Notes: a model not told the origin generated them from the letters alone. Positions 40,554 to 49,244 are shown, numbered from the stretch's first letter. The stretch: 50,741 bases of DNA from Lachnospiraceae bacterium (GCA_021203305.1 JAJQBK010000062.1:1-50741); one strand, 5' to 3'. Numbers and translations: made by a program.

Positions 40554-41261
40554 ATGAAAACTTTTTGCTTTGAAAGCTACGACAGGATGAGTAAACACGC
40601 GGCTGACATGATCGCGGCGCAGATCAGGCAGAAGCCTGATTCTGTGCTGGGACTGGCCACAGGCTCTTCTCCTCTGGGCGTTTACCGGGAACTGACCACA
40701 ATGTATGAGAACGGACAGCTGGATTTTTCTAAGGTTACCACCTTTAATCTGGACGAATATTGCGGTATTGATTACCACAATGAACAGAGCTACCATTATT
40801 ATATGTGGGAGCATCTCTTTTCCAAAATTAATCTCCCGGAATCAAATATCCATTTGCCGGACGCTTCCGCCACTGACCCTGACGCGGTCTGTCTTGCGTA
40901 TGAGCGGGCCATTGAACAGGCGGGAGGAATTGATTTACAGCTTCTGGGCATCGGGCATGACGGACATATTGGCTTCAATGAGCCGGACAGCCACTTCCCG
41001 GTGATGACTCACCGCACAGCGCTGGCGGAGCCTACCATCAGGGCGAACAGACGCTTTTTCCATTCAGAGGATGAGGTGCCAAAGGAGGCTCTCACCATGG
41101 GAATCGGCACCATCATGAAGGCGGGAAAAATATTGCTGATCGCCTTTGGGGCGGACAAGGAGGATATTGTGAGCCGGGCGTTTTCGGGTCCGGTTGTGCC
41201 CGAAGTGCCTGCTTCTGTCCTGCAGCTGCATCCGGATGTGACTATTCTTTTTGGAAAATAA
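40554..41261 (+). CDS. nagB: Glucosamine-6-phosphate deaminase
   Basis: It converts GlcN-6-P to Fru-6-P and ammonia. 235 aa, with GLATGSSPLGVYREL, the catalytic NLDEY, GIGHDGHIGFNEPDSHF and a final SVLQLHPDVTILF. It is slightly short at the C-terminus compared with the enteric enzyme, like other Firmicute forms. AAGGAA precedes the ATG. It is the last gene of the glycan operon, feeding amino sugar to glycolysis; a galactosamine-6-P deaminase role is the main alternative. nagA is not in the window. Confidence 0.9.
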   Translation: MKTFCFESYDRMSKHAADMIAAQIRQKPDSVLGLATGSSPLGVYRELTTMYENGQLDFSKVTTFNLDEYCGIDYHNEQSYHYYMWEHLFSKINLPESNIHLPDASATDPDAVCLAYERAIEQAGGIDLQLLGIGHDGHIGFNEPDSHFPVMTHRTALAEPTIRANRRFFHSEDEVPKEALTMGIGTIMKAGKILLIAFGADKEDIVSRAFSGPVVPEVPASVLQLHPDVTILFGK

Positions 41262-41267
41262 TTTTCC

Positions 41268-41292
41268 TGCCGCCTGTTATGGCGCAATTTTT
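41268..41292 (+). terminator. Terminator of the glycan operon
   Basis: TGC-GCC (41268-41274, one bulge) pairs with GGCGCA (41281-41286), followed by ATTTTT just after the nagB stop. Confidence 0.6.
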
Positions 41293-41451
41293 AAACACAG
41301 AGATATTCGCCTGCTTGACATTCCCTGCCGGAAATGTTACGGTAAGCATGCGTTTGCGGGTAAAGGATAAAGCCTGTGGGACGTGGAAGAAACCTTTACG
41401 TTTGATATCGTAAAACGGGAAATGTGCACAGACTGCGGCGGGGAGGAACAG

Positions 41452-43173
41452 ATGATAAAGGGCAGGCTCAAGAAGTTGCTTGATGGAGAAAGAATATTCT
41501 GGCTTGGACTGGCAGTGGTAATGCTGTCATTTATTCCTTATCTGATTCTGGGGACAGGCTCTTATGTCACATATTATGAGCAGCTGGACTGGGGGCTCCC
41601 CACTTATATTTATCAGGCAAAATATCTTTTTTCCGGCAGCGATTTTATTCCCGAATTTTTAAACGGGGCAGGCAAGCTGACTATGGTGGCCCCTGCCCCC
41701 GCTTATGTCCTTGCTTTCAGAGTTTTACCGACATTCAGCGCATATCTTTTTATCTTATTTTTCCAGGAAATCGTTTCTTATATTGGAATGTATCTGCTGC
41801 TTGGCAGGTTTGTTTCCAATGAAATTGTGAAAGTGCTGGTATCACTGACATTTGCTTTTTTGCCGGTAATCCCCGTGCTGGGTCTGTCAATCATGGGAGT
41901 ACCCTTTGCGGCATGGGCAATATGGAATCTTTATGAAGGAAAAAAACTTCGAACGTCATTTTTCTGCATCGTCCTTTTCACGGCATGCTCTTCCCTTGTG
42001 CTTGGCGGATTTGCCCTGCTGATGGTCTGGGTTGTTATGATCTTTTTTGTTCTTCTCAGAAAACGGAAAGCAAATCCTCTTTTCTTTATTTCATTTGGCG
42101 TTGTGACCCTGGAATACCTGGTCCTTAATGCCCGGTTAATTCTGCAAATGCTTGGGATCGGAGATGGATATGTTTCTCACAGGGCGGGGATGGAGCTTGA
42201 AGCGGAGGCATTCTGGTCTTATTTTAAATATATTCTGCTCAATAATGATAACGCTGCGACAGATCTCCACAGGTATTGGATGCCGATAGTTATTGTAACG
42301 GCCTGCCTCAGCCTGTTCCGTTATCGCAGGGCGAAGGAGGAGGAAAGACATCAGGCAAGGCAGCTTTTGTCTGTTATTTTGTTTTTACTGTGTCTGTATG
42401 CCTTTGCCACTTTCTGGAATATAGAACCGATAATTGCACTGAGAGAAAAACTGGGTGGGATTGGCTCCTTTCAGGCAACGCGAGTAATCTGGCTGACGCC
42501 GACTTGCTGGTATCTCGCTTTGGCGATATCGGCGGATTATTGGCTGTGCCATATCCACATTCTGAAGAAATGGTTGTGGATTCCCGCGTATCTGGGACTG
42601 TGCGCCGCCTTTCTGTTTGTATTAAAGAACAATCAGATCAAGGAAAATGTACAGCTCTTGAGAAATCCGGAATATCACGTCATAACCTATGAAAACTATT
42701 ATGCCATTGACCTGATGGATCAGATTGAGGAATATATTCGAGCAGAATTTGGACTGGACATGGAGGAATACCGGGTGATCAGTCTGGGAATAGACCCCTC
42801 GGCGGCACTGGCGCATGGCTTTTATTGTATGGATGGCTATTCCAATAATTATGATCTGGAATATAAAAATCTGTTTCGCACATTCATCGCGCCGGAGCTG
42901 GACAGGAATGAATATATCCGAAGCTATTACGACGACTGGGGAAACCACGTCTATCTGTTTACGGCGGAGCTGACCACATATGTTAATGTGGAGAAGGGTT
43001 CTTTCTGGTTTAACGACCTGCAGATTGATACGGCCGCTATCAAGGAGGCAGGCTGTGATTTTATCATCTCCGCGGCTTATGTGGTGAACGCAGAGGAGGA
43101 GAATATGGAGCTGTTGGCGACGTTTGAGACAGAGGAGAGCTATTATCGGTTGTATCTGTATCAAATCGGATAA
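41452..43173 (+). CDS. Polytopic membrane protein (DUF6044/YkoS-like, GT-C-type layout), 573 aa
   Basis: About ten membrane helices over residues 15-400, then a soluble domain of about 170 residues. The first outside loop carries acidic and aromatic residues (TYYEQLDWGLPTYIYQAKYLF), the position where GT-C glycosyltransferases hold their catalytic acid. The closest family I recognise is YkoS/DUF6044. GGGAGGAACAG precedes ATG 41452; a TTGACA at 41315 has no convincing -10. It is AT-richer than the glycan operon and is followed 82 nt later by another membrane gene. A role in surface polysaccharide or lipid-linked sugar transfer is inferred. Confidence 0.7.
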   Translation: MIKGRLKKLLDGERIFWLGLAVVMLSFIPYLILGTGSYVTYYEQLDWGLPTYIYQAKYLFSGSDFIPEFLNGAGKLTMVAPAPAYVLAFRVLPTFSAYLFILFFQEIVSYIGMYLLLGRFVSNEIVKVLVSLTFAFLPVIPVLGLSIMGVPFAAWAIWNLYEGKKLRTSFFCIVLFTACSSLVLGGFALLMVWVVMIFFVLLRKRKANPLFFISFGVVTLEYLVLNARLILQMLGIGDGYVSHRAGMELEAEAFWSYFKYILLNNDNAATDLHRYWMPIVIVTACLSLFRYRRAKEEERHQARQLLSVILFLLCLYAFATFWNIEPIIALREKLGGIGSFQATRVIWLTPTCWYLALAISADYWLCHIHILKKWLWIPAYLGLCAAFLFVLKNNQIKENVQLLRNPEYHVITYENYYAIDLMDQIEEYIRAEFGLDMEEYRVISLGIDPSAALAHGFYCMDGYSNNYDLEYKNLFRTFIAPELDRNEYIRSYYDDWGNHVYLFTAELTTYVNVEKGSFWFNDLQIDTAAIKEAGCDFIISAAYVVNAEEENMELLATFETEESYYRLYLYQIG

Positions 43174-43254
43174 CATTTTGGAATGAGACTTTATGAAAAA
43201 ATTCCACGTGTGTGATTTTGACCAGCTTAGGAGAAAGCCTGTGAAGAGAAAAAT

Positions 43255-43680
43255 ATGAGTGAAAAGTGGAAAACTATATTGGCCGCAGGGATGGTAATTC
43301 TGTTTATGATATTTATCTTTGCCGCTGCAGGTGTTTATTATGAGACAAATGACGACAGGATTATAACGGAATTTTTGTCGGGAAGCATGACGGGGGAGCC
43401 GGACGCCAGAGTAATTTATCAGAATTACCTTCTTTCGTACCCTCTGATGCTCCTGTATAGTATTACAGTGATGGTGCCATGGTATGGAATCTTTTTGATT
43501 GGAGCGCATTGCGTGTCCCTTTTTATCATCGTGAGATCCATTTTGAGCGTATGTGAAACGGAAAAAGAAACAGGGGGGGGCAATAGGGCTGTGTGTGGGA
43601 CTGCTGTTATCGGATGTTTATATGCTGCCACAAATTCAGTTTACCTCTACGGCAGCTCTTTTGGCGGTGGCAGGCTATAG
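43255..43680 (+). CDS. 5' part of a frameshifted polytopic membrane protein gene
   Basis: The frame encodes a first membrane helix (about 8-28), an outside loop YYETNDDRIITEFLSGSMTGEPD with the acidic pair typical of GT-C-like enzymes, and two more helices (about 60-98). It then runs into the G8 tract (43573-43580) and continues out of frame for 35 codons of unrelated sequence. With seven G instead of eight it would fuse in frame to the ORF ending at 44950, giving about 564 aa. So in this sequence the gene is off, phase-variable or miscalled in the homopolymer. The ribosome site (GAAGAG) is weak. Confidence 0.65.
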   Translation: MSEKWKTILAAGMVILFMIFIFAAAGVYYETNDDRIITEFLSGSMTGEPDARVIYQNYLLSYPLMLLYSITVMVPWYGIFLIGAHCVSLFIIVRSILSVCETEKETGGGNRAVCGTAVIGCLYAATNSVYLYGSSFGGGRL

Positions 43681-44950
43681 CAGTGTTATTTCGTTAAGAG
43701 GCAGTAAAAAAGGTCAGATTATTTTTTTCCTGATGGAAGTTTTAGCACTCTTACTGCGAAGAGATTCCATGCTGATGATCCAGCCGTTTGGCATGGCGGT
43801 CTTAGCAGGAAGTTTTCTGGCTCATTGTGGATATAAGGAAAAAAGCGAGTGGAAGAGGATGGGTATCTGTGTCTGTTCGGCAGCGGTGGCCATATTCCTT
43901 GGGCAGATTGGTAACGCTGTTGGATATTCGTCAGAGGAGTGGAAAGCGTATAATCAATTTAACGACGCCTCTGTTGTAATGTTTGATTATTATGGCTTCC
44001 CGGATTATGAGGAAGTACAGGATATTCTGGATAAATATGGTGTGACGGAAACGGAATATGCCGCCTATGCAAATTATGTAATGATAGAGTGGGATTTGAG
44101 CGTGGAGTGTGTGCAGGAGCTTGCGGAATATGTGCAGGCCACACGCGCCGGGACCATGGTGAATTTAGGAGTCCTGCTTAAGGAGGCATGTGCTTCCCTC
44201 TTTTCTCTGAATCGGCTGGAGAGCAATAATCTGGTTGGAATTCTGTGGATTGGCGCTGCCCTTTGCTGCGTTCTGCTCCGAAAAAAGGAAGTTATTTTTC
44301 CATTCCTGTTATTGGCGGTAGCGAGGACAGCGGTGTGGAGTTATCTGATTTATCATGGAAGACTGCCATATCGGGTAACAAGGCCTTTATTGTTTGCGGA
44401 AGCAGCGCTATTGCTGATCCTCCTTCTGGATGCATGGAAAGGAAAAACGCAGACGAAAGGCATTCACATACTTGCCGGGGGAGTGAGCATTTGCTTTGTT
44501 CTTTGGGCATGTATTACCGGGCAGCGGCAGTTTACATACGTGGTAAAGGTGAATTCCACGCAGGAAATTATGTCTCAGTCTTTTCAGGAGATAAAGGATT
44601 ATTGCGATGCGAATCCGGCGAATCAGTATATTCTTGACTGTAATTCTTTCAGCGACTGCATCGGTCCGGCGCTCGGGACCGCAGTGAACGGAACGGCAAA
44701 CTATGTATATTCCGGCGGCTGGTATTCCAATAGTCCCAATATGCTTCAATGGCTCGATGAGTATCTGGGAGATCTGGAGTGTTCCTCTTCTTCTGTTTAT
44801 CTGATTATCTATGACTGGAGTGGAGAGTTAAATGCCCAAAACTGTGGGATAACTGTACAGTATCTGATGGAGAAAACGTTAAGAGAACCGGAGGTAACGG
44901 ACATTCTTACACTGGCAAACGGAGGAACATATCTGGTACTTCAATTTTGA
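43553..44950 (+). CDS. 3' part of the frameshifted polytopic membrane protein gene
   Basis: The open frame continues the protein with about seven membrane helices (to about residue 310 of this ORF) and a soluble C-terminal domain of about 150 residues (QRQFTYVVKVNSTQEIMSQSF, GGWYSNSPNMLQWLDEYLGDL). The nominal GTG start at 43553 lies inside the upstream ORF and has no ribosome site, so independent translation is unlikely. The coding quality is good, with no other stops over 465 codons, which argues that the fused gene is or was recently functional. Function unrecognised; layout like the previous gene. Confidence 0.65.
   Translation: MKRKKKQGGAIGLCVGLLLSDVYMLPQIQFTSTAALLAVAGYSSVISLRGSKKGQIIFFLMEVLALLLRRDSMLMIQPFGMAVLAGSFLAHCGYKEKSEWKRMGICVCSAAVAIFLGQIGNAVGYSSEEWKAYNQFNDASVVMFDYYGFPDYEEVQDILDKYGVTETEYAAYANYVMIEWDLSVECVQELAEYVQATRAGTMVNLGVLLKEACASLFSLNRLESNNLVGILWIGAALCCVLLRKKEVIFPFLLLAVARTAVWSYLIYHGRLPYRVTRPLLFAEAALLLILLLDAWKGKTQTKGIHILAGGVSICFVLWACITGQRQFTYVVKVNSTQEIMSQSFQEIKDYCDANPANQYILDCNSFSDCIGPALGTAVNGTANYVYSGGWYSNSPNMLQWLDEYLGDLECSSSSVYLIIYDWSGELNAQNCGITVQYLMEKTLREPEVTDILTLANGGTYLVLQF
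43573..43580 (+). repeat. G8 homopolymer tract at the frameshift point
   Basis: Eight consecutive G (AAACA before, CAATA after). The reading frame of the upstream ORF joins that of the downstream ORF if the tract is one G shorter or two G longer. Confidence 0.9.
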
Positions 44951-44967
44951 AAGACAGCAGTCTTTTT
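44950..44967 (+). terminator. Small terminator after the membrane genes
   Basis: AAAGAC-AGCA-GTCTTT followed by TT, directly at the stop codon. Confidence 0.55.
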
Positions 44968-44972
44968 CAAAG

Positions 44973-45024
44973 AAAAAAATGAGCGAGGCACAGACTTTTT
45001 TGCCCGAGCCTCGCTCATTTTTAT
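44973..45024. terminator. Bidirectional terminator
   Basis: A 15-bp perfect stem (44975-44989 with 45008-45022) whose arms end in A and T runs. It lies between the plus-strand membrane genes and the minus-strand ferredoxin. Confidence 0.9.
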
Positions 45025-45033
45025 GTATGATAA

Positions 45034-45204
45034 TTACTCTTCGCTGGGAGCGCCGACGGGGCAAACTCCTGCGCATGCGCCGCAGCTGATACACATGGAC
45101 GCATCGATTTCATACTGGCTGCCATTGTCGCTGATCGCGCCGACGGGGCAGGCCCCCGCGCAGGCGCCGCAGGAAATGCAGCTGTCGCTGATCACAAATG
45201 CCAT
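45034..45204 (-). CDS. 2[4Fe-4S] ferredoxin, 56 aa
   Basis: A clostridial-type ferredoxin with two CxxCxxCxxxCP motifs: C9, C12, C15, C19 and C38, C41, C44, C48. It is a low-potential one-electron carrier in the cytosol. The start at 45204 has GGAGGG 7 nt upstream; the longer frame to 45240 has no site. It lies 263 nt behind the formate-lyase activase on the same strand with a promoter of its own. Electron supply to the radical-SAM activase is a plausible partner role by context. Confidence 0.93.
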   Translation of the reverse strand: MAFVISDSCISCGACAGACPVGAISDNGSQYEIDASMCISCGACAGVCPVGAPSEE

Positions 45205-45329
45205 AACAAATCCCTCCATATTGTGTAAAAGCACTGACATCCCCCGCTGCCCGGCCGCATGGATATACAGCTGGCAGAAAGCCGGATACAGGCCTTTACG
45301 TTCATTTTTGTTTCTTCAGTAACGGTTGT

Positions 45330-45358
45330 ATTGTAATATAAAGTGTGCAAAAAAACAA
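45330..45358 (-). promoter_or_regulatory. Probable promoter of the ferredoxin gene
   Basis: On the minus strand, TTGTTT, a 17-nt spacer and TACAAT. It lies about 125 nt before the ferredoxin start. Confidence 0.45.
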
Positions 45359-45466
45359 GGGCTTAAATGCTGGAAATGCGAAAATTCGCAAAAAAAGGGA
45401 GAAACGTCAGTTAGTTTACGCTTACTTCTTAAATGATTCGATGGCGCTTCATCCCTGGTTATTTTG

Positions 45467-46243
45467 TCAGCTGAGATGGTGGTGCGCTATTCCCAGCTCT
45501 TCCCGCTTTTCCTTCAGGCCCTTTAAGATGATCCCTTTCAGCTCAATGGCTTCCTTCTGGCTCATGGCGGGCAGATCCTTCAGCTTATAGTCGATTCCAA
45601 GCTTTTCATACTTTGCCTTGCCCATGGTGTGGTAGGGCAGTACGTCCAGGGCCTTCAGATTGGTGAAGGGCGCCAAAAACTGTCCCAGCTGGTACAGATA
45701 CTTTGGGTCATCGGTGATGGTAGGAACCACTACGTGGCGGATCCACATATCCACGCCCCGGTCATTCAAATACGCCGCGAATGCCAGAATACCATCGTTG
45801 GGCTGAGTGGTCAGCTCCTTATGCTTTTCAGGATCAATATGCTTGATGTCCAGCATGACCAGGTCGGTCAGCTTCATCAGGCGGTCCAGCTTTTCGATCA
45901 GAGCGGTATTGCCGGGCTTGAAAACGATGCCGGAGGTATCGATGCAGGTGTGAATATTCTTTTCCTTGGCCAGCGTAAACAGGTCGATCAGAAAATCTAT
46001 CTGCAGCAGGGGCTCTCCGCCGGTGACGGTCAGGCCGCCGTGGGTGTAAAAGGGTTCGTTTCGTTCGTATTGCTCGATAATATAGGAGGGCTCCATCAGC
46101 TTTCCGGCATTGATCTCCCAGGTATCCGGGTTGTGGCAGTACGCGCACCGCATGGGACAGCCCTGTACAAACACTACATAACGGGTGCCGGGACCGTCCA
46201 CGGTGCCAAAGCTTTCCAGTGAATGAATTCTTCCTTTGGTCAT
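45467..46243 (-). CDS. pflA: Pyruvate formate-lyase activating enzyme (radical SAM)
   Basis: It installs the glycyl radical on formate-lyase using SAM and a [4Fe-4S] cluster. 258 aa. Cluster motif C29-PMR-C33-AY-C36, the activase signature SFGTVDGPGTRYVVFVQGC, and GGLTVTGGEPLLQ. The start at 46243 follows AGGAGA. It lies downstream of the split formate-lyase genes, after a terminator-like hairpin. The length and motifs are normal, so it probably acts on the separate 81-aa radical-domain protein bound to the large subunit. Confidence 0.94.
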   Translation of the reverse strand: MTKGRIHSLESFGTVDGPGTRYVVFVQGCPMRCAYCHNPDTWEINAGKLMEPSYIIEQYERNEPFYTHGGLTVTGGEPLLQIDFLIDLFTLAKEKNIHTCIDTSGIVFKPGNTALIEKLDRLMKLTDLVMLDIKHIDPEKHKELTTQPNDGILAFAAYLNDRGVDMWIRHVVVPTITDDPKYLYQLGQFLAPFTNLKALDVLPYHTMGKAKYEKLGIDYKLKDLPAMSQKEAIELKGIILKGLKEKREELGIAHHHLS

Positions 46244-46341
46244 GATGGGTTCTCCTTGTTTAAACATTATAAAAGCGACCGCAAAGTAATCGGCTTTTAT
46301 GTATGGTGATGTCTGTGTTGGCGGACATATCTGTTTGGTGT

Positions 46342-46374
46342 GAAAAGAAGCGGTGGCAGTGTGCCACCGCTTCC
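46342..46374 (-). terminator. Terminator after the glycyl-radical protein gene
   Basis: A perfect 12-bp stem (46347-46358 with 46362-46373) and a three-base loop, followed on the minus strand by TTTTC. It lies between the 81-aa gene and pflA. Confidence 0.85.
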
Positions 46375-46441
46375 AAGTGTTTCACTGTTTTTCAGTTCTG
46401 ATCAGACTTAAAATCATGCAACTGAATATGCTTTCATCGGA

Positions 46442-46687
46442 TTACATTGACTCGTGGAAGGTACGGGAAATAACATCCGCCTGCTGCTCCGGGGTCAGTT
46501 TGATGAAGTTTACCGCATAGCCGGAAACACGGATTGTGAGCTGAGGATAATTCTCCGGATGCTTCTGAGCGTCCAGAAGAGTGTCTCTGTTCAGTACGTT
46601 CACGTTCAGGTGATGTCCGCCTTTTGTTGCATAACCGTCTAATAAAGATACCAGGTTGTCAACCTGTGCTGCACTTGCTGCTGCCAT
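46442..46687 (-). CDS. Stand-alone glycyl-radical domain of pyruvate formate-lyase (GrcA-like), 81 aa
   Basis: It matches the last 80 residues of formate-lyase: [29 protein letters not shown], then the radical loop [13 protein letters not shown] with the radical glycine at G56, and a C-terminal TFHESM. E. coli GrcA (YfiD) is a similar spare part, but there the large enzyme also has its own radical domain. Here the large subunit stops before this domain (679 + 81 equals the 760 of E. coli PflB), so this protein must supply the radical. A strong AGGAGG site lies upstream. It is preceded by a cre-like site and a long inverted repeat. Confidence 0.88.
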   Translation of the reverse strand: MAAASAAQVDNLVSLLDGYATKGGHHLNVNVLNRDTLLDAQKHPENYPQLTIRVSGYAVNFIKLTPEQQADVISRTFHESM

Positions 46688-46716
46688 AATAGTTTTCCTC
46701 CTTATTAATATTTGCT

Positions 46717-46794
46717 GTGAAAGCGTTTTCTATACATAATATTAACTGAATAGGTTTGCTTATTCGGATGATGATGTATAAGAAAACCTTTCAC
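46717..46794. promoter_or_regulatory. cre-like site within a long inverted repeat
   Basis: TGAAAGCGTTTTCT (46718-46731) fits the CcpA cre consensus TGWAARCGYTWNCW as I recall it. It is also the left arm of an inverted repeat: 46717-46735 pairs with 46776-46794 with one bulge on each side. An inner hairpin CTGAATAG/CTTATTCGG lies within. It sits between the Cys-rich gene and the radical-domain gene. It may give carbon-catabolite control, or set the ratio of the two subunits by mRNA processing. Confidence 0.5.
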
Positions 46795-46817
46795 ACAGAT
46801 TTTTTAACTCATAATGA

Positions 46818-47024
46818 TTATGAATAATCATCCAGACCCTGTTCGAGAGTGGGAACGCTGCATGCCAGGGGGGTGCGGGAGCAGTCGGTGCAGCCCATGG
46901 TCTGTACCTTTACCGCTTCCTCCACCGTGTCATCACAGTCCACGTTGATGTGGCCCGTGTTGTTGGCGAAGCCTTCGTCCAGCATTTTCACAAGGTCTTC
47001 AATTCTTTTCTGTTCAGGATCCAT
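46818..47024 (-). CDS. Small Cys-rich protein related to the formate-lyase radical-domain linker, 68 aa
   Basis: Residues 8-36 (IEDLVKMLDEGFANNTGHINVD) align well with residues 9-38 of the 81-aa radical protein ([11 protein letters not shown]...HHLNVN). After that point the radical loop is absent and a Cys-rich tail follows (C30, C45-TD-C48, C55). So it looks like a duplicated linker half whose end was replaced. GAGG lies 9 nt before the ATG at 47024. It is between the two formate-lyase pieces on the same strand. No family was recognised; a redox, metal or regulatory subunit is possible. Confidence 0.7.
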   Translation of the reverse strand: MDPEQKRIEDLVKMLDEGFANNTGHINVDCDDTVEEAVKVQTMGCTDCSRTPLACSVPTLEQGLDDYS

Positions 47025-47111
47025 AATAAAAATCCTCACTGAATGTGAAAGGGTTACCGGCGGACGGCTGCAGGAATGCCCCGCCCGCGCGGATAGTTTC
47101 ACGAAAAATGT

Positions 47112-49151
47112 TTACTTGCTCAGATCGATCTCGATGTCGCCCGCGAAGATCTGATCATCCTTGCCAAGAGCGCCCGGGATGATGGAGAAGGTATTGGAAA
47201 TACCGTCCTGAGCATCCTTGAACGGAAGCTTGGCTACGGAAGCCAGGGACGCAACCGCACCGTTCTTGTCACGGCCGTGCATCGGGTTAGCACCGGGAGC
47301 GAAGGGCTGTCCGGCTCTGCGTCCATCCGGAGTGTTGCCGGTTGCCTTACCATAGGTCACGTTGGAGGTGATGGTAAGGATGGAAGTGGTCGGGAAGCCG
47401 TCTCTGTAGGTGTGGTGTCTTCTCACCATGGTCATGAACTTGCTGACGATCTCAGCGGCGATGTTGTCTACACGGTCGTCGTCGTTGCCATACTTCGGGA
47501 AGTCGCCGGTGGTCTCGAAATCTACGATGATGCCATCCTCGTCTCTGATCGGCTTCACAGTCGCATACTTGATAGCGGACAGGGAGTCGGCAACGATGGA
47601 CAGGCCGGCGATACCGGTAGCGAAGTAGCGGCGAACGTCTCTGTCATGGAGAGCCATCTCAGCGCGCTCATAGCAGTATTTGTCATGCATGTAGTGGATG
47701 ATATTCAGGGTATTCACATACACATCAGCCAGCCACTCCATCATGTCGGTGTACTTATCCATCACATCGTCATAATCAAGCACATCGCCGGTTACAGGAC
47801 GATACTTGGGTCCTACCTGTTTCTTGGTCTTCTCATCGATACCGCCGTTTAACGCGTAGAGCAGGCACTTTGCCAGGTTGGCGCGGGCACCGAAGAACTG
47901 CATTTCCTTACCAATTCTCATGGAGGATACGCAGCAGGCGATGCCGTAGTCATCACCGTGGGTCACTCTCATCAGATCATCGTTCTCATACTGGATGGAG
48001 GAGGTGGTGATGGACATCTTAGCGCAGTACTTCTTCCAGTTCTGGGGAAGTCTGGTGGACCACAGTACGGTCAGGTTCGGCTCCGGAGCCGGTCCCAGGT
48101 TCTCTAAGGTGTGCAGATAACGGAAGCTGGTCTTGGTAACCATGTGACGGCCGTCAACGCCTACGCCGCCCAGGGACTCAGTAACCCACACCGGGTCGCC
48201 GGCGAAAATCTGGTTGTACTCGGGAGTACGGGCAAATTTCACGCAGCGCAGTTTCATGATGAAGTGGTCTACGAACTCCTGGATCTGCTCCTCTGTGAAG
48301 GTGCCGTTCTTTAAGTCTCTCTCAGCGTAGCAGTCGATGAAGGTGGAAGTACGGCCAAGGCTCATTGCGGCGCCGTTCTGCTCCTTTACAGCAGACAGAT
48401 AACCGAAGTATGTAGCCTGGATCGCTTCCTGTACGTTGCTGGCGGGTTTTGCGATATCACAGCCATAGGAAGCAGCCATCTGCTTCATCAGCTTCAGAGC
48501 GGTGATCTGCTCGGAAATCTCCTCACGAAGACGGATCACATCATCGGTCATTACGCGGCCGGTGGAATCCTTCTGCGCCTGCTTGTCCTCGATCAGTCTG
48601 TCAATGCCGTACAGAGCAACTCTTCTGTAGTCACCGATGATACGGCCGCGGCCGTAAGCATCCGGCAGACCGGTGATGATATGCGCGGAACGGCAGGCTC
48701 TCATCTCAGCATTGTAAGCATCGAATACGCCCGCGTTGTGGGTCTTGCGGTGAACGGAGAAGAACTCGGAAATTTCCGGATCCACCTCATAGCCGTTGTC
48801 CGCGCAGGCCTTCTCCGCCATACGGATGCCGCCGTAGGGCTGAAGGGAACGCTTGAAGGGCTTGTCGGTCTGGAAGCCGACGATGGTCTCCTTGTCCTTA
48901 TCCAGATAGCCGGGGCCATGGGAAGTGATGGTGGAAACAACCTTGGTGTCCATATCCAGCACGCCGCCCGCCTCGCGCTCCTGTCTCTGCAGATCCAGAA
49001 CCTGATTCCAAAGGTCCGTGGTGTTCTGCGTAGGTCCTGCAAGGAAGGACTCATCCCCGTCATAAGGGTGATAGTTTTTCTGAATGAAATCGCGTACATC
49101 GATCTCCTTCTCCCACTTGCCGCCTACAAAATCTGTCCATTCTGGTCTCAT
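47112..49151 (-). CDS. pflB: Pyruvate formate-lyase large subunit lacking the radical domain, 679 aa
   Basis: It converts pyruvate and CoA to acetyl-CoA and formate. It covers residues 1 to about 680 of standard formate-lyase: N-terminal [23 protein letters not shown], active-site cysteines C406-C407 in [13 protein letters not shown], and [25 protein letters not shown]. It ends at [27 protein letters not shown] and a stop, exactly where the linker to the glycyl-radical domain normally begins. AGGAGG with 9 nt precedes the ATG. Without the separate 81-aa protein it would be inactive. It is the first gene of the operon from the promoter at 49216. Confidence 0.93.
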   Translation of the reverse strand: MRPEWTDFVGGKWEKEIDVRDFIQKNYHPYDGDESFLAGPTQNTTDLWNQVLDLQRQEREAGGVLDMDTKVVSTITSHGPGYLDKDKETIVGFQTDKPFKRSLQPYGGIRMAEKACADNGYEVDPEISEFFSVHRKTHNAGVFDAYNAEMRACRSAHIITGLPDAYGRGRIIGDYRRVALYGIDRLIEDKQAQKDSTGRVMTDDVIRLREEISEQITALKLMKQMAASYGCDIAKPASNVQEAIQATYFGYLSAVKEQNGAAMSLGRTSTFIDCYAERDLKNGTFTEEQIQEFVDHFIMKLRCVKFARTPEYNQIFAGDPVWVTESLGGVGVDGRHMVTKTSFRYLHTLENLGPAPEPNLTVLWSTRLPQNWKKYCAKMSITTSSIQYENDDLMRVTHGDDYGIACCVSSMRIGKEMQFFGARANLAKCLLYALNGGIDEKTKKQVGPKYRPVTGDVLDYDDVMDKYTDMMEWLADVYVNTLNIIHYMHDKYCYERAEMALHDRDVRRYFATGIAGLSIVADSLSAIKYATVKPIRDEDGIIVDFETTGDFPKYGNDDDRVDNIAAEIVSKFMTMVRRHHTYRDGFPTTSILTITSNVTYGKATGNTPDGRRAGQPFAPGANPMHGRDKNGAVASLASVAKLPFKDAQDGISNTFSIIPGALGKDDQIFAGDIEIDLSK

Positions 49152-49215
49152 TTTGAAAGCCTCCTGTAAATGATTTTATTAAAATGAATAGCATTGCCTG
49201 CTAATCTCTACGGTT

Positions 49216-49244
49216 ATTATACGGTTGAAGGGGTTTTAAGTCAA
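49216..49244 (-). promoter_or_regulatory. Strong promoter of the formate-lyase operon
   Basis: On the minus strand, TTGACT, a 17-nt spacer and a perfect TATAAT, about 65 nt before the pflB start. Confidence 0.85.
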
